Positions 1 through 8,220 of a DNA stretch of 49,951 bases are shown piece after piece. The notes beneath the pieces are model-generated. The model ran no database searches and was not told the DNA's origin. It saw only the letters and a program-made list of their open reading frames with translations. Origin of the DNA: an uncultured Prevotellaceae bacterium (lineage in GTDB: Bacteria; Bacteroidota; Bacteroidia; Bacteroidales; Bacteroidaceae); the NCBI GenBank assembly GCA_946185485.1, contig CAMHJQ010000021.1:1-49951 (forward strand), in the 5' to 3' direction. Within the stretch, counting starts at the first letter, position 1; each line of letters starts with the position of its first letter. The translations under genes and the position numbers were made by a program.

Positions 1-60
1 GGTTAATAGATTGTTTTAGGTTAGTAGTAATATTTATAGTTTTAGGTTTTTAGTTATTGG

Positions 61-240
61 TAAGAAGAAAGTTTTAAATGTGTTAGGATAACAGTGGTCG
101 CCGTGAGGCGCTCATAACTTTCTTTTTTAAACGACAAGTTAGTATTTATTAGATATGCTGCCGCAAGGCAGACCTCCAGCCGACATCAAGAAGGCTGGAT
201 TCAACAAGAAAAGGATTTTTAGTTAAACATAGGCTTTTTG
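61..240 (+). ncRNA. Candidate structured RNA (unidentified)
   Basis: No convincing protein lies here. The stretch is rich in small perfect hairpins. A 9-bp stem pairs 65-73 with 116-124 and is followed by a run of six T. Inside it CGCC/GGCG (99-102, 107-110) closes a GTGA loop. CTGCC/GGCAG (158-171) closes a GCAA loop, and CCAGCC/GGCTGG (176-198) closes an 11-nt loop. An intrinsic terminator follows directly at 241-278. Two GNRA tetraloops and a terminator suggest a transcribed non-coding RNA or a structured 3' end of an upstream transcript. I do not recognise the family; it does not look like tmRNA, RNase P RNA or SRP RNA. The region 1-60 is AT-rich and shows nothing further. Confidence 0.35.
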
Positions 241-278
241 AATGCCGCTGCTCGTTGATGAGTAGCGGTATTTTTTTT
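241..278 (+). terminator. Rho-independent terminator
   Basis: A 9-bp stem (CCGCTGCTC 245-253 with GAGTAGCGG 260-268, one G-T pair) has a 6-nt loop and is followed by eight T at 271-278. It ends whatever is transcribed from the left and isolates the glycosyltransferase promoter just downstream. Confidence 0.75.
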
Positions 279-286
279 GTTGCAAA

Positions 287-318
287 TTTGGTTGTTCGCT
301 CACTTATTCGTACCTTTG
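287..318 (+). promoter_or_regulatory. Bacteroidetes-type promoter for the glycosyltransferase pair
   Basis: TTTG (287-290) is followed after 20 bp by TACCTTTG (311-318), matching the sigma-ABfr consensus. The start codon of the first glycosyltransferase lies 22 bp beyond the -7 element, giving a short leader. Confidence 0.7.
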
Positions 319-339
319 CACCATATAACATAACATGGT

Positions 340-1614
340 ATGCGAGTACTGATTGTCAATACAAGTGAGCGGACGGGTGGAGCCGCCGTAGCTGCCAACC
401 GGCTGATGGAAGCCCTGAACAACAACGGTGTCAAGGCGAAAATGCTGGTGCGCGACAAGGAAACGGAGCAGTTGACGGTGTGTGCGCTGCCACAGACTTG
501 GCATCTCAGGTGGCACTTCTTGTGGGAGCGGCTGGTGATATGGCTGCACCTGCGTCTGAAGCGCGAGCATCTCTTTGAATTGGATATTGCCAACTGCGGA
601 ACCGATATTACACGCCTGCCGGAGTTCCGGGAGGCTGACGTCATCCATCTGCACTGGGTGAATCAGGGGATGCTGTCACTGAAAGACATCCGTCGCATCC
701 TCGCCACGGGCAAACCTGTAGTATGGACCATGCACGACATCTGGCCAGCCACGGCTATCTGTCACTATACAAGAGGTTGTCAGCAGTTCCATACCGTTTG
801 CGGCAGATGTCCGCTACTTCCTGGCGGAAGCCCGAAAGGACTAGCCAATAAAGTTTGGGAGCATAAGGAAAAGATGCTTGACGGTCACCACATTAGTTAT
901 GTCGCTTGCAGTCAGTGGCTGGCTGATGAGGCGCGAAAGAGTGCGCTTCTCCGCGGTCAAATGATTACAAACATTCCCAATACCATTGACACACACTTAT
1001 TCCGTCCGCAGGACAAACGGAAGGCTAAGGAAGCCCTGGGGCTTCAAGCCTTTAAACGTGTCATTCTCTTTGTATCCCAGCGTGTTACAGATCCGCGTAA
1101 AGGCATGAGCTATTTTGTCGAAGCTATCCGCCTCTTGGATGAGCGATATCCAGACCTTTGCGAAGATACCGTCATTGCCATCTTGGGTGGTCATGCTGAA
1201 GATGTTACTGTACAACTGGCATTACCTGGCCAGCCCTTAGGCTATGTCAGCCAACCTCAGCGCATCGTACAGGTATATAATGCTGCTGATGTTTTTGTGT
1301 TGCCGTCGTTAGAGGACAACTTGCCTAATACGCTGATGGAGGCGATGGCCTGCGGCGTGCCTTGCGTGGGCTTTCAGACGGGTGGCATCCCGGAGATGAT
1401 AGACCACCTCCAGAATGGCTATGTGGCTCAGTTCCGGCAGGCCGAAGACCTGGCGCGAGGGATTCATTATGTGTTGGCCGAGGTGAACTACAAAGAACTG
1501 AGTGCCAACTGTGTGCAGAAGGTAGCCAGATGCTATTCGCAACAGAGTGTGGCGAAACGTTATCTGGACGTGTATGAGGCAGCCTGCCAACCAGTAAAAA
1601 AGAACGACCGATGA
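340..1614 (+). CDS. Glycosyltransferase family 4 (WcaC-like)
   Basis: A 424-residue cytoplasmic GT-B fold glycosyltransferase, probably transferring a sugar from a nucleotide-sugar donor to a lipid-linked or surface-polysaccharide acceptor. The N-terminus (MRVLIVNTSERTGGAA) has the short strand plus glycine-rich loop of the acceptor domain. The middle carries VVWTMHDIWPATAICHYT and a Cys-containing GC...C.RCP stretch, typical of the WcaC-type subgroup. The donor-binding C-terminal half has PSLEDNLPNTLMEAMACG and then GGIPEMI. Its stop overlaps the next start by four bases (ATGA), so the two genes are translationally coupled. The exact sugar and acceptor cannot be read from sequence. No other polysaccharide genes are in view, so whether this belongs to an O-antigen, capsule or exopolysaccharide set is unknown. 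Confidence 0.88.
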   Translation: MRVLIVNTSERTGGAAVAANRLMEALNNNGVKAKMLVRDKETEQLTVCALPQTWHLRWHFLWERLVIWLHLRLKREHLFELDIANCGTDITRLPEFREADVIHLHWVNQGMLSLKDIRRILATGKPVVWTMHDIWPATAICHYTRGCQQFHTVCGRCPLLPGGSPKGLANKVWEHKEKMLDGHHISYVACSQWLADEARKSALLRGQMITNIPNTIDTHLFRPQDKRKAKEALGLQAFKRVILFVSQRVTDPRKGMSYFVEAIRLLDERYPDLCEDTVIAILGGHAEDVTVQLALPGQPLGYVSQPQRIVQVYNAADVFVLPSLEDNLPNTLMEAMACGVPCVGFQTGGIPEMIDHLQNGYVAQFRQAEDLARGIHYVLAEVNYKELSANCVQKVARCYSQQSVAKRYLDVYEAACQPVKKNDR

Positions 1615-2402
1615 TACGATTTACCGTTGTTACCATTACCTATCAAGCTGAGGCCGTGCTTCAGCGGACACTTGACAGTGTGGCCTGTCAGACCTACCCA
1701 GGCATTGAGCACCTGATAGTCGACGGGGCCTCGAAGGACGGTACGCTGCTGCTGGCAGAGCGCTATAAAGCGCAGAGCGATGCTTCAGGCAATGGCCATC
1801 AGGTCATTATCAAGTCGGAGCCTGACCGAGGCATCTACGATGCGATGAACAAGGGACTGACGCAGGCGTCAGGTGATTATATTGTCTATATGAATGCCGG
1901 TGACAGTTTTCCGCAGGCCGATACGCTGGAGCAAATATTCCACCGATGCCGGTTGGGTGAACGGCCCGCCGATGAATTGCCTGGCGTGCTGTATGGCAAT
2001 ACCGATGTAGTGGACAATGACGGCCGCTACCTGCATCCTCGCCGCCTGCAACCGCCCGAGCGGCTGACGTGGCGCTCATTCCGCCAGGGCATGCTGGTGT
2101 GCCATCAGGCTTTCTATGCCCGTGTGGACATTGCCAAGAATGTGCAGTTCGACACGCGCTACCGTTTCTCGGCCGATGTCGACTGGTGCATTCGTGTGAT
2201 GAAGGAAACGGAGCGCATGGGGTTATCGCTCAGCAATGCCCATTTGGTGGTGGCCAACTATACCGAGGAGGGTACCACTACGCAGAACCACCGCGCCTCG
2301 CTTCTGGAGCGCTACCGAGTCATGGCCAGCCACTACGGCCATGTGCAGACCTTCCTGCTGCACTGCTGGTTTGTAGTCAGGGCTTTTATCTATAAAGGTT
2401 GA
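1611..2402 (+). CDS. Glycosyltransferase family 2 (WcaE/WcaA-like)
   Basis: A 263-residue GT-A fold inverting glycosyltransferase. Residues 1-30 (FTVVTITYQAEAVLQRTLDS) are the usual first strand and helix. IEHLIVDGASKDGT carries the nucleotide-binding aspartate, and SEPDRGIYDAMNKGL followed by GDYIVYMNAGD gives the metal-binding acidic motif. These spacings are those of the colanic-acid WcaE/WcaA group. The start overlaps the previous stop (ATGA at 1611-1614), so both enzymes probably act in sequence on one glycan. The last 15 residues are hydrophobic and may touch the membrane. A T-rich stretch follows, but I see no clear hairpin terminator. Donor and acceptor are unknown. Confidence 0.88.
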   Translation: MIRFTVVTITYQAEAVLQRTLDSVACQTYPGIEHLIVDGASKDGTLLLAERYKAQSDASGNGHQVIIKSEPDRGIYDAMNKGLTQASGDYIVYMNAGDSFPQADTLEQIFHRCRLGERPADELPGVLYGNTDVVDNDGRYLHPRRLQPPERLTWRSFRQGMLVCHQAFYARVDIAKNVQFDTRYRFSADVDWCIRVMKETERMGLSLSNAHLVVANYTEEGTTTQNHRASLLERYRVMASHYGHVQTFLLHCWFVVRAFIYKG

Positions 2403-2491
2403 CGTTTTTTTATTTTTTTTAAAAATTTGGCGCCAATTATTGTTGTTTTAGGAACTTTTTTTTTCTATTTTTGAATATTTTTGTCATTTCT

Positions 2492-2523
2492 TTTGGCGGT
2501 TTGTAAATTTTTCTTTAATTTAG
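2492..2523 (+). promoter_or_regulatory. Probable promoter for the OmpA/lipoprotein cluster
   Basis: TTTGG near 2492-2496 is followed after about 20 bp by TAATTTAG (2516-2523), one base away from TAnnTTTG. The 5' leader to the start at 2610 would be about 80 nt and contains a small CCAT/ATGG hairpin. The 207-bp gap after the glycosyltransferases is strongly AT-rich. Confidence 0.45.
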
Positions 2524-2609
2524 TCGCCGAAATGATTATATTACGATAAACCCCAAGTGTGGCAGTGATAATCTATCCTACCATGCGATGGTGACTTATT
2601 ATTAACACT

Positions 2610-3800
2610 ATGAGAACAAAAAAGATGACTTTATGGTTGATGTTAGCATTTTTGTGGTATCCTTTGCTCTCACAGAATGTTGATGCCAGCATGCTTGTTC
2701 CCCAACAGGTACAGCAGAAGAAAAGTGACGATGGCGGGTCGCAAGGCGAACTCCGTGTACTGGCACCAGGTATGACCTATTTCGTACCTCATTGGTATGT
2801 AAGGACAATGGGTGGTATAGCTTATGATGTGGGTGAGGCTGAGTTCTCGCAGTTGCTGTCGCCATCATTGCAGTTCTCGTTAGGTTATCAGCCGATGCAG
2901 TTGTTAGGTTTCAAGGGTAATCTGACTGGTTTGTGGGCCCGTAACCGCTATGCCTATCCTGAGGCACGCTATAACTGGAATTTCTTACAGGCTGCCATTG
3001 ATGCTGAGTTGAGTCTTACTACGCTATTCCTTGGCGAGCAGCCTGATCGCAATACCAATGCCTATGCTTTTGTAGGTGGCGGTGTGGCCTATACCTATAA
3101 TAATGATGATGCCGTGGAGGCCGACAAACGCTATGGTATTGATTTCCAGAAGTTGTGGGAGAAGAGACGGTGGAACCCTGTGCTGAGGGCAGGTTTAGGC
3201 ATTGATTACCATGTCGCTGATTATATGGCCATTGGAGCAGAATTGGCAGCCAACATGTTACCTGACCACTTTAATTCGAAGCGTGGTCGTGGCAATAACC
3301 GTGACTGGCATTTCACGGCTATGGTAGGCTTGAAGTTCACCTTTGGTAGTCGCTATGGAAAGATAGACCCGCTTTATGAACGGGTTGCAAAGCCTGTACC
3401 TCCTGTCGAGAAGAAAGATTCGTTCATCGATGTTCCCGTTGAGAAGATATCCTTCAATGTCAACATCCAGTTCGTGATTAATCAAAGTATCATCCGTGCA
3501 AACCAGATTCCCAAGCTGACCCGTCTGTTACGGTATCTGAATGCACATCCTAAGGCATTTGTCCGTCTGTCTGGTTATGCTGACAAGGATACCGGAACTC
3601 CGGAAATCAATATGCGTTTGTCTATTGAGCGCTCTCAGGTAGTTTCTCGCTATTTGCAGGATGCCGGTATTGAAGAGTGGCGTATACGCCGCTTTGCCAA
3701 GGGTGATAGGGTACAGCCCTTTGATATTCCAGAAGACAACCGAGTATGTATCTGTTATGTCTATGATCCGGATAACCCTGTACCTGTTGAGAACTGGTAA
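2610..3800 (+). CDS. OmpA-family outer membrane protein
   Basis: 396 residues. An N-terminal signal peptide (about residues 1-22, hydrophobic core LWLMLAFLWYPLL) is followed by a region rich in aromatic/glycine beta strands (about 40-250), consistent with an eight-stranded barrel. A C-terminal OmpA-like peptidoglycan-binding domain covers about 285-390. In that domain VNIQFVINQSIIRANQIPKL, the VRLSGYADKDTGTPEINMRLS core and the SIERSQVVSRYL helix fit the family. It probably anchors the outer membrane to peptidoglycan. The two downstream genes (40 and 16 bp gaps) encode coiled-coil lipoproteins, so the trio looks like one operon. The distal Arg usual in OmpA (NxxLSxxRAxxVxxxL) is conserved as SIERS. 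Confidence 0.85.
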   Translation: MRTKKMTLWLMLAFLWYPLLSQNVDASMLVPQQVQQKKSDDGGSQGELRVLAPGMTYFVPHWYVRTMGGIAYDVGEAEFSQLLSPSLQFSLGYQPMQLLGFKGNLTGLWARNRYAYPEARYNWNFLQAAIDAELSLTTLFLGEQPDRNTNAYAFVGGGVAYTYNNDDAVEADKRYGIDFQKLWEKRRWNPVLRAGLGIDYHVADYMAIGAELAANMLPDHFNSKRGRGNNRDWHFTAMVGLKFTFGSRYGKIDPLYERVAKPVPPVEKKDSFIDVPVEKISFNVNIQFVINQSIIRANQIPKLTRLLRYLNAHPKAFVRLSGYADKDTGTPEINMRLSIERSQVVSRYLQDAGIEEWRIRRFAKGDRVQPFDIPEDNRVCICYVYDPDNPVPVENW

Positions 3801-3839
3801 TTTTTCATCAAGTAATAAATAACATAATACCAATAAGAT

Positions 3840-4571
3840 ATGAAACGTGTTAAGAACATTTTTCTTACGGCTTTACTACTGTTGGGTGGTTTGCTGACAA
3901 CTTCGTGTACTGACTATCAGGACGAGATTGATGCTTTGGACTATCGTGTCACCGTTTTGGAGGAGTTAGTGAAGAAAATCAACAATAATCTGGAAGCTAT
4001 GCAGGTTATTGTCTCCGCTATGGAAGAAGGTGACTATATCACCAGTGTCCGTGAAACGGAGGGTGGCTATGTCATCAATTTCTACAAGAATGGTCCTCTT
4101 TATATCATGGACGGCATCGATGGTAAGGATGGTAAGGACGCTCAGGCTCCGGACATTTCTATCGCTCAGGATCCTACTGATGGGCAGTGGTACTGGGTGC
4201 TCAATGGAGAGTGGCTGACGGTAAACGGTGAAAGGATGTGCGCCGTCGGTAAAGATGGCAAAGATGGTAAAGACGGTAAGGATGGCGAGGACGGTAAGGA
4301 CGGTAAGGACGGCAACGACGGTAAGGATGCTGTTTCTCCACTGGTTCGTATCAATTCCGATTCTGGTATTTGGGAGATTTCTCTGGATGGCGGTGTCACA
4401 TGGGTGTCTACCGGTACCTCCGCCACAGGTAAAGACGGTAAAGACGGCAAGGACGGTCAGGATGCCACCCCGTTTATTCTGAGAATATATACCGAGGAAA
4501 CCGCCGGTGGTGCCTTCATGGTTATTGAAACCAAGATGGGAACCTATAAGATTCCCATATATACTAACTGA
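3840..4571 (+). CDS. Lipoprotein with coiled coil and collagen-like GKD repeats (DUF4988-like)
   Basis: 243 residues. The signal peptide ends in a lipobox with Cys23 (LLTTSC). Acidic residues follow immediately (TDYQDEID), as in Bacteroidetes surface-export signals (inference). Residues 25-65 form a heptad-like coiled coil (DALDYRVTVLEELVKKIN). Then come three Gly-X-Y blocks, mostly G-K-D, at about 95-102, 139-163 and 199-208. They alternate with short beta segments such as DGQWYWVLNGEWLTV and GIWEISLDGGVTWV. The plan matches the Bacteroidales DUF4988 group by general memory. Gly-X-Y here lacks proline, so a collagen triple helix is uncertain. The gene is a tandem paralogue of the next one. 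Function is unknown; a trimeric surface stalk is one reading. Confidence 0.75.
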   Translation: MKRVKNIFLTALLLLGGLLTTSCTDYQDEIDALDYRVTVLEELVKKINNNLEAMQVIVSAMEEGDYITSVRETEGGYVINFYKNGPLYIMDGIDGKDGKDAQAPDISIAQDPTDGQWYWVLNGEWLTVNGERMCAVGKDGKDGKDGKDGEDGKDGKDGNDGKDAVSPLVRINSDSGIWEISLDGGVTWVSTGTSATGKDGKDGKDGQDATPFILRIYTEETAGGAFMVIETKMGTYKIPIYTN

Positions 4572-4587
4572 TGATATCTTGGTGCTT

Positions 4588-5346
4588 ATGAAATACTTCA
4601 GAAACTTCTTGCCATGTTTCTGCCTTTTGGCTGCATGGGCTATGGGCATGACGTCATGCGACAAGTATAATTATACCCAGGATCTTCAGAAACTGGGTAA
4701 GCGAGTTGAGGTGTTGGAGCAGATGGTGCTGGAGGCGAACACCGAACTGACAGCACTGAATGAGTTGGTCATTGCTATTGAAAAAAACGGCTATGTCACC
4801 CATGTCGTTCACAATACGGATGGCACTTACACGATAACGTTCAATACCGGCCGGACAGTCACTTTGCATCATGGTCGTGACGGTAAGGATGGCAGGGACG
4901 GGAAATCAGCCGATTTGAACATTGGTGTGGCACAGGACAAGTCTGATGGCAAGTGGTACTGGACCTTGGATGGTAAATGGCTGTTGGATGGTGATGGCAA
5001 TAAGATGCCTGTTGGTGCCACGGATGGTAAAGATGGCAAAGACGGTATAGACGGTAAAGACGGTAAGGATGGCCAGGATGGTGAGGATGGCCAGGATGGT
5101 AAGGCCACTGCTGTTGTCATACCTTTAGTCCGCATCAATCCCATTACGCGCTATTGGGAAATATCCACTGATTCCGGCATTACTTGGACCAATACTGGTG
5201 TTTGTGCTGACGGTAAAGATGGAACTGACGGTAAGGATGGCAAGGAAGATTTGTTTGTAGACATCCATGAATCAGAGGATGGTCAATTTCTCGTGTTTGT
5301 CCTGCGTGACGGTCGTGTCTATACCGTTCCCCTGACGAAAGACTAA
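4588..5346 (+). CDS. Lipoprotein with coiled coil and collagen-like GKD repeats, paralogue of the preceding gene
   Basis: 252 residues from the ATG at 4588. An upstream in-frame start at 4507 would overlap the previous gene and destroy the signal peptide. The lipobox cysteine is Cys24 (GMTSC). Its domain order equals that of the gene before it: a coiled coil (DLQKLGKRVEVLEQMVLEAN), a beta hairpin, a G-R-D/G-K-D block, a DGKWYWTLDGKWLLDGDG segment, a longer G-K-D/G-Q-D/G-E-D block near residues 147-174, an ISTDSGITWTNTG segment and a short final block. Matching architecture, adjacency and a 16-bp gap indicate tandem duplication. The repeat blocks are built from near-identical 9-bp units (GGTAAAGAC-like), so repeat number can probably change by slippage. 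Confidence 0.75.
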   Translation: MKYFRNFLPCFCLLAAWAMGMTSCDKYNYTQDLQKLGKRVEVLEQMVLEANTELTALNELVIAIEKNGYVTHVVHNTDGTYTITFNTGRTVTLHHGRDGKDGRDGKSADLNIGVAQDKSDGKWYWTLDGKWLLDGDGNKMPVGATDGKDGKDGIDGKDGKDGQDGEDGQDGKATAVVIPLVRINPITRYWEISTDSGITWTNTGVCADGKDGTDGKDGKEDLFVDIHESEDGQFLVFVLRDGRVYTVPLTKD

Positions 5347-5365
5347 GTAGCAATTGCTTGATAAG

Positions 5366-5400
5366 AAAAAAGGTAGTGACCGTTGGATCACTACCTTTTT
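5366..5400. terminator. Bidirectional intrinsic terminator
   Basis: A perfect 13-bp stem (5367-5379 with 5388-5400) with an 8-nt loop has an A-run on one side and a T-run on the other. It sits between the convergent lipoprotein cluster and amylase gene, serving both strands. Confidence 0.85.
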
Positions 5401-5402
5401 CT

Positions 5403-7412
5403 TTATCTTACCACTACTTTCTTGCCGTTAACGATGTAGATGCCTCGGCTGGGTGTCGTCACCTGCCGGCCGTCAAGTGTATAAATCTTATTTGGCCGGC
5501 GGTCTGGCGTTGCTACGATGGGCTCTATGCCGGTGTAGGTACTGGTGACGTCGTTGACCTTGTGCTTCGTACCATCCTTATCTGCTGAAACCTCGAAGAA
5601 CTTGTCCGTTGTGACGTTATTAACGTCGACAGTCTGGGGCGAACCAGAACCCGTGCTGAACACGAAATTCACAAAGTCTTCGTCGCCATTGATGGTATAC
5701 TGCTTAGTAAACCAGTTTTTGCCGCCGACGCTGGTGGTTGTCGTTACCTTGTCTCCGGGCCAGTTCTTATTTGTTGGTGAATGGCTGTCGTCACCGCCCC
5801 ACGACCAGAAGTTGACATAATTCCAATTTACTTTATCGGTATTCACATAGACGGTAATGGTGCGCTTTTTAGTGGGATCGGCCTGCGTATAGGTACGGGT
5901 CACGATGCCGCTGACGGTGCCGCCGATGAGTAGGCCGACCTTCAGTGTGACGTTACCCTCGATGGCTATCTTGGTGCCGCTGGTAACCTTCTTGCTCGAT
6001 GCCGTCGGGGTGCTGCCGTCGGTGGTGTATACCAGCTGGGCACCGGCATTGGCACTGACGGCGGTCAGCATTGCCTGCTGCTGTCCCTCATACTCGCCGG
6101 AGGGCAGGTCAACCCAAGCCGTCTCCATGGACTTTTCCATATAATAGGCATAGTGATAGCCCGAGAGCACCTTGACAAAATTCTCGTTGGCGGGAACATA
6201 GCTGTCGGCACCGTAACCGACGGCAGCCATCATTCTTCCCTTGCTACCCGTCGAGATGACAGCATAGTAGCTCTTGTCGGAGGCTGCATTGAAACAAGAA
6301 CTCTGGTTGTGCAGTCCTACGGCATTGCGCACGTCAATCATGGCCTTGATGTCGCGCTTGCAGTCTATCCAGTGCTTCAGGAACACGCAGGGTGTGCCGT
6401 GCATGGCCAGCATGTAGGCATTGGCGGCTAACGTGTCTTTCTTCAGAGGGTCCTGTTCGGCATTGCTGCGCCTCTCCGTGTCGTGATTCTCCACGAAGGT
6501 GACGGCATAGCGGCGGTAGGCACCATTGCTGGTGTTGCTGCTGACCAGCGGCCAGTTGCCGTCGTTCTGCTGTCCCAGGCGGCGCCAGTCGTTGCTGTTG
6601 ACGGCGTTGCGGACAGTGTAGCGGAACTGGAAGTCGAAGGCGGCACTGCGCTTGCCCGTTCCATCAATCCAACTCTTTATCTTGTTGGTGCCATCCCAGC
6701 ATTCTCCAACGGAGAACTTGGGCTGGGCATCCTCATTATACTGACCGAAGTACTCCGGTAGGAAGCCTTTGGCAACATCATAGCGGAATCCCGTATAGCC
6801 AAGGTCGTCAAGCAGCATCCTCAGGTAAGCCTTGACGTTCTTTTTGACGTTCTCGCTTTTGTGGTCCAGGTCTCGGAGACCGGGAAAGTCTTCGCCAGTG
6901 TCAACATTTTCGCTGAGCGTGTAGCCGTTGGCGGTAGCCCACTTCTTGGTGGCTCCCTCGTCGTCATCGGCACAGATGTCAGTAGACTTCAGCTGGTAGG
7001 TGACCCCTTGATAGGTCTCTGCAGGGAAGTCTACCCAGTTGGACACGTTGCCACAATGGTTGATGACGATGTCGGCAATGGTGCCGATGCCTTTGGCCTT
7101 GAAAGTCTTGATCATCGAACGCAACTCGTCCTCAGTGCCGAAGGAGCTGTTGTAATGCCCTGGGAACCAATAGAGCGGATTGTAGCCCATAGAGGGGTTA
7201 GAGGCGGCCTGTGCACTTTGTGGAATCCATACCAGTTTGAAATACTGTGAGAGTTCATCAGCCTGACTCTCCAGTTTTGTCCATTTTGTCTGAGAGAAGG
7301 AATCCCAATAGAAGCCCTGCAGCATAACGCCTTCGTACTGTTCTGGCCAGCCCTGCGCCAGCATGGGCAGTGTAGCCATAAATGTGATGAGGGAAATAAA
7401 TAAACGTTTCAT
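5403..7412 (-). CDS. Secreted alpha-amylase (GH13) with CBM26-like module and T9SS-like tail
   Basis: 669 residues, hydrolysing internal alpha-1,4 bonds of starch-like glucans. Signal peptide 1-20 (MLAQ/GW). The GH13 barrel shows the classic regions: DIVINH (Asp114-His119), GFRYDVAKG with nucleophile Asp212, FSVGECWDG with acid/base Glu237, and VENHD (His310-Asp311). After the barrel comes a chitobiase C-terminal-like segment (YTTDGSTPTASSKK). Next is a CBM26-type starch-binding module (TITVYVNTDKVNWNYVNFW). The end, GRQVTTPSRGIYIVNGKK, resembles a type A T9SS sorting domain, suggesting secretion or surface attachment. The start at 7412 gives a proper signal peptide. A longer frame to 7574 runs through promoter DNA and is discarded. 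Monocistronic. Confidence 0.92.
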   Translation of the reverse strand: MKRLFISLITFMATLPMLAQGWPEQYEGVMLQGFYWDSFSQTKWTKLESQADELSQYFKLVWIPQSAQAASNPSMGYNPLYWFPGHYNSSFGTEDELRSMIKTFKAKGIGTIADIVINHCGNVSNWVDFPAETYQGVTYQLKSTDICADDDEGATKKWATANGYTLSENVDTGEDFPGLRDLDHKSENVKKNVKAYLRMLLDDLGYTGFRYDVAKGFLPEYFGQYNEDAQPKFSVGECWDGTNKIKSWIDGTGKRSAAFDFQFRYTVRNAVNSNDWRRLGQQNDGNWPLVSSNTSNGAYRRYAVTFVENHDTERRSNAEQDPLKKDTLAANAYMLAMHGTPCVFLKHWIDCKRDIKAMIDVRNAVGLHNQSSCFNAASDKSYYAVISTGSKGRMMAAVGYGADSYVPANENFVKVLSGYHYAYYMEKSMETAWVDLPSGEYEGQQQAMLTAVSANAGAQLVYTTDGSTPTASSKKVTSGTKIAIEGNVTLKVGLLIGGTVSGIVTRTYTQADPTKKRTITVYVNTDKVNWNYVNFWSWGGDDSHSPTNKNWPGDKVTTTTSVGGKNWFTKQYTINGDEDFVNFVFSTGSGSPQTVDVNNVTTDKFFEVSADKDGTKHKVNDVTSTYTGIEPIVATPDRRPNKIYTLDGRQVTTPSRGIYIVNGKKVVVR

Positions 7413-7440
7413 AATCATAGGGTTATTAGTTTTTATACTG

Positions 7441-7448
7441 CAAAGATA
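7441..7448 (-). promoter_or_regulatory. Promoter -7 element for the amylase gene
   Basis: Read on the minus strand this is TATCTTTG, 28 bp before the start codon. The upstream DNA (7449-7480) is an AATTGATAATTGGCCATTAAT-like stretch resembling one arm of the repeat found inside argS. No clear TTTG lies at -33. Confidence 0.55.
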
Positions 7449-7498
7449 CGTATTAATTGATAATTGGCCATTAATAGTAGGCAATAAAGAAGTGGTTG

Positions 7499-7520
7499 GC
7501 CGTGCAACCGATTGCACGGC
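7499..7520. repeat. Perfect hairpin just past the comF stop
   Basis: GCCGTGCAA (7499-7507) pairs perfectly with TTGCACGGC (7512-7520) around a 4-nt loop. It begins one base after the comF stop codon in the direction of transcription. No T-run follows on that strand, so it is a 3'-end stabiliser or weak terminator rather than a canonical one. Confidence 0.4.
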
Positions 7521-7521
7521 A

Positions 7522-8220
7522 TTATGTTTTCGTGAATCCAAGGGTGAGCACGCTGAGACGGATGCCGGGAACATCCTTCAGGGCATCGGCACAGGCTGTC
7601 AGCGTGGCACCGGTGGTACAGATGTCGTCTATGAGTAGCACATGCTGGTTTTGCAACTGCCTGTCGTCGCATAACTCAAACATGTCTGTCACGTTTTCCT
7701 GGCGCTCATGGCGGCTTAGCTGGGTCTGGCTCCGATAGAAGTGTTTGCGCCGTACAGCTTTCGTGACAATGGGTAGTCGGGTGATGTCGCTGATACCGAT
7801 AGCCAGTTGTTCGCTCTGGTTGTAGCCGCGCTGTCGCATGCGCTTGCGGCTAAGGGGTACGGGCAGCAGGAGGTCGACGTCATCGAAAAAGTGGGCTATT
7901 TGCATTTCGTTGGCCATCAGCCGCCCCATGTCTTCGCCTATGTCGGGACGGTCGTGGTATTTCAGGTCGTAGACGATGCGGGCTGTTTCCGAGCGTGGCT
8001 CGTAGAAGAGCAGGGCAGCGGCATGGCGGATGGGCGTCAGGTGCCAGAAGAGCTGCACCATCGGGTTGTCGTCGGGCGTAAACTGGTAGGTGGTTCGCGG
8101 CAGGTGCAGCATACAGGTGCTGCAGATGCTCCGCTCGGTGGGCGACAGCCGCTGCCCGCAGACCACGCACAGCCTGGGCGAGACGAAGTCGAGAATCCTT
8201 GTCCACCAGCTAATCTTCAT
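7522..8220 (-). CDS. comF: ComF family phosphoribosyltransferase-like protein
   Basis: 232 residues. An N-terminal double zinc ribbon has Cys18/Cys21 and Cys33/Cys36. The rest is a type I phosphoribosyltransferase fold ending in the PRPP-loop motif VLLIDDICTTGAT near residues 195-207. The family is linked to natural competence and DNA uptake in other bacteria, but its biochemical reaction is unsettled. Before the loop is PVPLSRKRMRQRGYNQSEQLA, the usual ComF signature. Its start overlaps the recX end by 11 bp, and it is the last gene of a prmC-recX-comF operon. No other competence gene is in view. Confidence 0.9.
   Translation of the reverse strand: MKISWWTRILDFVSPRLCVVCGQRLSPTERSICSTCMLHLPRTTYQFTPDDNPMVQLFWHLTPIRHAAALLFYEPRSETARIVYDLKYHDRPDIGEDMGRLMANEMQIAHFFDDVDLLLPVPLSRKRMRQRGYNQSEQLAIGISDITRLPIVTKAVRRKHFYRSQTQLSRHERQENVTDMFELCDDRQLQNQHVLLIDDICTTGATLTACADALKDVPGIRLSVLTLGFTKT

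Noticed and set aside
3966..4664. Antisense frame opposite the collagen-like repeats
   Set aside because: Its Leu/Thr/Val periodicity only mirrors the GKD repeat units.
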